Assembly (NCBI RefSeq): GCF_001014615.2
Contig: NZ_LBCQ02000015.1
Span: 1 to 64,000 of the forward strand
Direction: 5' to 3'
DNA: 64,000 bases
Origin: Aquamicrobium sp. LC103
GTDB taxonomy: Bacteria; Pseudomonadota; Alphaproteobacteria; Rhizobiales; Rhizobiaceae
A model generated the notes under the pieces. That model saw nothing but the letters and a program-made list of their open reading frames with translations. It was not told the DNA's origin and did not search any database. Shown one piece after another: positions 60,483 through 64,000 of the stretch (position 1 is the stretch's first letter; each line of letters starts with the position of its first letter). The position numbers were made by a program, and so were the translations under genes.

Positions 60483-61547
60483 TTAGTATTTGAACGGCCA
60501 GCGGCGCAGGCGCTCGCGGGCACGCATCGCGAGGCTTGCCAGCCCACGCGGTTCAAGGATCAGGAATCCGATGATCAGCCCTCCGAAGATCATCAGCTCC
60601 AGGTTCGCCACCATATCTGGCCGGATTGTTCCGCCCAGGAGCGTCGCCAGATTGGTGATCGCCACCGGCAAAAGCACGATGAAGCACGCCCCGAGGAAGG
60701 AGCCCGCGATGCTGCCGAGGCCCCCGATGATCACCATGAACAATATCTGAAACGACCGGTGCATGGTGAAAGCTTCCACATCCACATTGCCGAGATAAAG
60801 GAAGCTCCACAGCGCGCCCGCCACGCCACAGAAGAAGCCGCAGACGGCAAAGGCGGTGATCTTGGCGCGCGGCACGGAAATGCCGGTCAGCACCGCCGCC
60901 GTTTCCTTGTCGCGCACGGCCAGCCAGCCACGCCCCTCGGGCGAGCGGACAAGATTGCGCGCCAGAAGCGCCAAAAGGACCGTGAAGATGAATGCGATCT
61001 CATAGCGCGCCGCAACCGACGTCATTGGGATACCGAACAAAGACAGAGGCGGCGCGCCGACGATGCCCGAGGCGTTGTTCAGATATAGCCACGGCACGTG
61101 AGTGCAGATCCATTCGATCAGGAACTGCGCCATCAGCGTCGCCACCACGACGTAAAGGCCGCGGATGCGCAGGCTCAAAAGCCCAAATAACGCGCAGACC
61201 GCACCGGCGACCACGCCGGCCAACAGGAATGTCACCGGGAAGGGCAGCGCCGGCACCCGGATCACAAGGTTGACCGCCGCGTAGGCTCCCACCGCCATGA
61301 ACCCGCCCGACCCCAACGAGATCTGCCCCGCATAGCCCGTCAGCACATTCGCCCCGATCGCCGCCAGCGACAGTATCAGGAAGGGCAGCAGGATCGAGCC
61401 CAGCCAGTAGCTGTCGGCCATCCGTGGTAGCACCACGCCGCCGATCACCAGCAACGCTAGGAAAGCCCACCTTTCCTGCGCCACGGGAAAGAGCTGGAGT
61501 TCCTGCGCATAGCTCGTCTTCATCGAACCCACATGACGATAGAACAT
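60483..61547 (-). CDS. Branched-chain-type ABC transporter permease LivM (second system)
   Basis: 354 residues with a longer cytoplasmic N-terminus and nine or so helices. LivM blocks: GYAGQISLGSGGFMAVGAYAA, LAVRDKETAAVLTGISVPRAK and IIGGLGSIAGSFLGACF. Two bases separate it from livH; 28 bases lie before the TRAP gene. Highly GC-rich relative to the first Liv cluster. Pairs with the LivH at 61550. Confidence 0.92.
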   Translation of the reverse strand: MFYRHVGSMKTSYAQELQLFPVAQERWAFLALLVIGGVVLPRMADSYWLGSILLPFLILSLAAIGANVLTGYAGQISLGSGGFMAVGAYAAVNLVIRVPALPFPVTFLLAGVVAGAVCALFGLLSLRIRGLYVVVATLMAQFLIEWICTHVPWLYLNNASGIVGAPPLSLFGIPMTSVAARYEIAFIFTVLLALLARNLVRSPEGRGWLAVRDKETAAVLTGISVPRAKITAFAVCGFFCGVAGALWSFLYLGNVDVEAFTMHRSFQILFMVIIGGLGSIAGSFLGACFIVLLPVAITNLATLLGGTIRPDMVANLELMIFGGLIIGFLILEPRGLASLAMRARERLRRWPFKY

Positions 61548-61549
61548 GC

Positions 61550-62440
61550 TCAGACCCTCGCCACGCCGGTGCTGCCGAAAAGGCCGGTCGGGCGGAAGAC
61601 AAGCACCGCCACGGCCAGGGCATAGGGGAACCAGTTCTCGATCCCGCCACCCACATAGGGGCCGATATAGACTTCGGCCAGTTTCTCGCTCGCTCCGATC
61701 AAAAGGCCCGCGACGATCGCCCCGGGGATCGAGTTGAACCCGCCCAGAAGCATCACCGGCAGCGCCTTTAACGCGACCAATGTCAACGCAAACTGCACGC
61801 CAAGCCGCGCGCCCCAGACCAAACCGGCCACCAGCGCGATCACGCCGGCCGCGCTCCAGACCACGGCCCAGATCATGCCCAGCGGCACACCCGCGACCTG
61901 GGCGGCTTGCGTATCCTCGGCCACCGCGCGCAGGGCACGCCCGATCCGGGTCAGCGTGAAGAACAGCGACAGGCCCAGAACCAGCAACGCCGCAACTGCC
62001 GCCGTCATCAGATCGGCGCGCGACACGAGAATATCACCGATAAAGATCGGATCCTCGGGCAGGCCAAGGTTCAGCCCGCGCACATCGGTGCCCCATATCA
62101 GCTGCGCCAGCCCCTCGATGAAGATCGAAAGGCCGATGGTCGCCATGAAGACGATCATGTGATCCTGTCCCAAAAGTGGGCGCAGTACCGCGCGTTCGAT
62201 GGCCATGGCCAGCACCACCATCGCGGCCAGCGTCACCATCAGCGCCGTCCACCATGGCAGCCCAAGTTCGGTGAATCCCACGAAGTTCAGCGCCGCAAAC
62301 AACACCATCGCGCCCTGCGCGAAGTTGAACACGCCCGATGCCTTGAAGATCAGGACGAAGCCAAGCGCCACGAGCGTATACATCACCCCCGACAGAAGCC
62401 CGCCGATCAGCACTTCGAAAAAGAACGAAAGGGGCGACAT
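61550..62440 (-). CDS. Branched-chain-type ABC transporter permease LivH (second system)
   Basis: 296 residues: LLSGVMYTLVALGFVLIFKAS, FNFAQGAMVLFAALN and LLGGFNSIPGAIVAGLLIG mark LivH. One base separates it from the LivG-like gene. No LivF is present within the window; it may lie beyond the right edge. Confidence 0.92.
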   Translation of the reverse strand: MSPLSFFFEVLIGGLLSGVMYTLVALGFVLIFKASGVFNFAQGAMVLFAALNFVGFTELGLPWWTALMVTLAAMVVLAMAIERAVLRPLLGQDHMIVFMATIGLSIFIEGLAQLIWGTDVRGLNLGLPEDPIFIGDILVSRADLMTAAVAALLVLGLSLFFTLTRIGRALRAVAEDTQAAQVAGVPLGMIWAVVWSAAGVIALVAGLVWGARLGVQFALTLVALKALPVMLLGGFNSIPGAIVAGLLIGASEKLAEVYIGPYVGGGIENWFPYALAVAVLVFRPTGLFGSTGVARV

Positions 62441-62441
62441 C

Positions 62442-64000
62442 TCAGCCCTCCATTGATGCGGTATCGGCGCTGGTGCCCAGATAGGCGCGGATCACCTCGG
62501 GATCCGCGCGGACCTCGGCCGGGGTGCCGTCGGCGATCTTGCGACCGTAGTTCAGCACCACCACGCGGTCCGACAGGCCCATGACCACACCGATGTCGTG
62601 TTCGATCAGCACGATCGTGGTGCCCAGTTCGGCATTGGCGGCGCGGATGAAGCGGCACATATCCTGCTTTTCCGCATGGGTCATACCGGCCATGGGTTCA
62701 TCCAACAGCAGGATGCGCGGTTCGCCTGCCAGTGCCCGGCCGAGCTCGACCCGCTTCTGCACCCCGTAGGGCAGGGTCGACACCGCCTGGTAGCGGATCG
62801 GCGTGAGGTCGAGAAAATTGAGGATTGCTTCCGCCGCCGCGCGCTGCTCGCTTTCCTCGCGCATCACCGAAGGCAATCGCAGCCCCCGCGCGAGGAAGGC
62901 GCCGGGAAAGCCGCTGCTGACTTTGCCCGCTCGGCCCGCGACGATGTTGTCGATGACATTCAGCCCCGGAAACAGCGCCACATGCTGAAATGTGCGGCCG
63001 ATCCCGCTGGCGGCGGCCTCGGCCGGCTTCATCCGGGCGCGCACCTTGCCTTCAAAGGTAATCGTGCCTTCGCGTGGGGTATAGACCCCGTTCAGCGTAT
63101 TCAGAAACGAGGTCTTGCCCGCTCCGTTCGGCCCGATGATCGACAGGATCTCGCCCTTGCGAACCTCCATGGACACATCGCTCAGCGCGCTGACGCCCCC
63201 GAAAGCGACCGAAACGCCCCGCGCCTCCATCACCACGGGATGATCGCCATGGTGCCGGCGCGCCGCACCGGCTGGTGCGATGGCTTGCGGGGCTGCACTG
63301 CGCAGATGGCGCGTTTCGCCGAGAAGCGTCAGCTCGCCAGGCGCGAAACCGCCAGTGCGCAGCGTCCAGCCAGCAAGACCAGCCGCGCGGGCGGCATTCT
63401 CCAGCGCCTGCGACAGCGCCTGGGGGCCACCTGCATCGGCCAGCAGGGCGGCTTCGGCCGGATCGGTGGCGATTTCGGCCTGAAGCCCCTCAAGATCGTG
63501 CCAGACGCGGGCGCGGTCGACGACCGGCGCATCACGCAGCAGGGCCTCGGCTCGCGTTTCGGCATCACGTGCCTGCCCGTTATCCAGTCCGAGACCTATC
63601 GCACGCAGCTTGCCCAGCGCACCTGGCGCGACAAGGCCAGCGCTCACCACGGCCAGCCGACACCGCAATAGGCCAATCGCATTGCGCAAGGAGGCCGCGA
63701 AAAGCGGACCGCCGATACCACGCGCACGCGCCACCATATCCCCCCTTCGGCCCAAGCGGCGGCGGATATCGCGGTCGATCAGCTCCCAGACCCGCGCCGG
63801 AGCCACCAGGGCGTCGGGGGTCACGTCCAGCAGATCCAGCGGGAAGGTCGCGGGGCCCTCGACACAGTTCACCTCGGCTCCGGTTGCAATTGGCAACGCC
63901 AGCGACAGCGCCGCGTCCTCGATGGACGAAACCGGCAGGAAAGCGATCAGCCGTGCCCCCGTACCGATCCCCGGCACCAACCCGGTCGCAGCTGCGAGCA
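62442..64000 (-). CDS. LivG ATPase fused to a degenerate acyl-CoA-synthetase-like N-terminal region (partial)
   Basis: Partial gene, open to the right window edge; at least 518 codons. The C-terminal 260 residues form a complete LivG ATPase (Walker A GPNGAGKTS, GIGRTFQHVALFPGLNV, Walker B ILLLDEPMAGM, end AYLGTSADTAS). The upstream part (from the edge to about 63230) resembles the middle of a long-chain acyl-CoA synthetase (LIAFLPVSSIEDAALSLALP; then DVTPDALVAPARVWELIDRD), but the adenylation motifs after that point (GYGxTE, GDL) are missing and replaced by a divergent Ala-rich linker. Any P-loop of the synthetase would lie outside the window. Whether the synthetase half is active cannot be decided here. 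Confidence 0.8.
   Translation of the reverse strand, partial: LAAATGLVPGIGTGARLIAFLPVSSIEDAALSLALPIATGAEVNCVEGPATFPLDLLDVTPDALVAPARVWELIDRDIRRRLGRRGDMVARARGIGGPLFAASLRNAIGLLRCRLAVVSAGLVAPGALGKLRAIGLGLDNGQARDAETRAEALLRDAPVVDRARVWHDLEGLQAEIATDPAEAALLADAGGPQALSQALENAARAAGLAGWTLRTGGFAPGELTLLGETRHLRSAAPQAIAPAGAARRHHGDHPVVMEARGVSVAFGGVSALSDVSMEVRKGEILSIIGPNGAGKTSFLNTLNGVYTPREGTITFEGKVRARMKPAEAAASGIGRTFQHVALFPGLNVIDNIVAGRAGKVSSGFPGAFLARGLRLPSVMREESEQRAAAEAILNFLDLTPIRYQAVSTLPYGVQKRVELGRALAGEPRILLLDEPMAGMTHAEKQDMCRFIRAANAELGTTIVLIEHDIGVVMGLSDRVVVLNYGRKIADGTPAEVRADPEVIRAYLGTSADTASMEG

Noticed and set aside
1-64000. tRNA genes, rRNA, integrases, transposases, att sites
   Set aside because: None recognised on either strand by reading. 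Absence of small RNA genes cannot be proved without a covariance-model scan.

Overview
GC-rich (roughly 60 percent or more by eye) bacterial chromosome, most likely from an alphaproteobacterium of the Rhizobiales or Rhodobacterales type. That is inferred from the gene families present: Dpp and Liv importers, a BapA-type adhesin with type I secretion, CaiB CoA-transferases and a DctP protein. No rRNA, tRNA, CRISPR array or insertion sequence was recognised. The window is accessory and catabolic in character, with at least four organic-solute import systems, each packed with enzymes and mostly with its own regulator.

Layout. (1) 0.3-2.1 kb: an RpiR-type regulator (minus) and a small unassigned ORF, beside an AT-rich stretch. 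(2) 2.2-15.4 kb: an amide/peptide-like catabolic regulon. A leftward operon holds an M24 pseudo-peptidase, DppA, DppB, DppC, a DppD-DppF fusion, an M20 hydrolase and a second M24 protein. A divergent gntR-M20 carbamoylase pair and a class I amidotransferase-M24 pair complete it. The identical palindrome TGGTATACCA sits before two of these transcription units and is the likely GntR operator. (3) 15.8-27.3 kb: an AraC regulator, then a BapA-like adhesin carrying about 295 consecutive Asp-Ala dipeptides, an intrinsic terminator, the TolC/ABC/HlyD type I exporter and a secreted alpha/beta hydrolase. (4) 27.3-31.3 kb: a single gene of about 1,304 codons joining an alpha-toroid-like module, a MurF-like ligase and an S11 D-Ala-D-Ala carboxypeptidase domain. 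This is the strongest candidate here for an undescribed system. (5) 32.8-46.6 kb: an apparent 13-gene leftward operon (SDR, LivK, acyl-CoA ligase, crotonase, two acyl-CoA dehydrogenases, SMP-30 lactonase, SDR, LivG, LivF, LivH, LivM, FAD monooxygenase), with a divergent TetR gene and an 11-bp-arm operator. The enzyme set fits alcohol to ketone to lactone to hydroxy-acid to acyl-CoA degradation of an imported cyclic compound. (6) 47.7-52.2 kb: an OYE-type reductase, a CaiB CoA-transferase, an FAH-family hydrolase and an IclR regulator. (7) 52.4-58.6 kb: an ABC importer (binding protein, double permease, ATPase) with a fumarase-superfamily lyase and a crotonase. (8) 58.7-64.0 kb: a leftward operon of crotonase, DctP-type TRAP binding protein, LivM, LivH and a LivG fused to a degenerate acyl-CoA-synthetase-like region that runs off the window end.

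Start codons were chosen from ribosome-binding sites, ATGA-type overlaps and family N-termini. All family calls were made by eye from translated sequence, and no database was searched.
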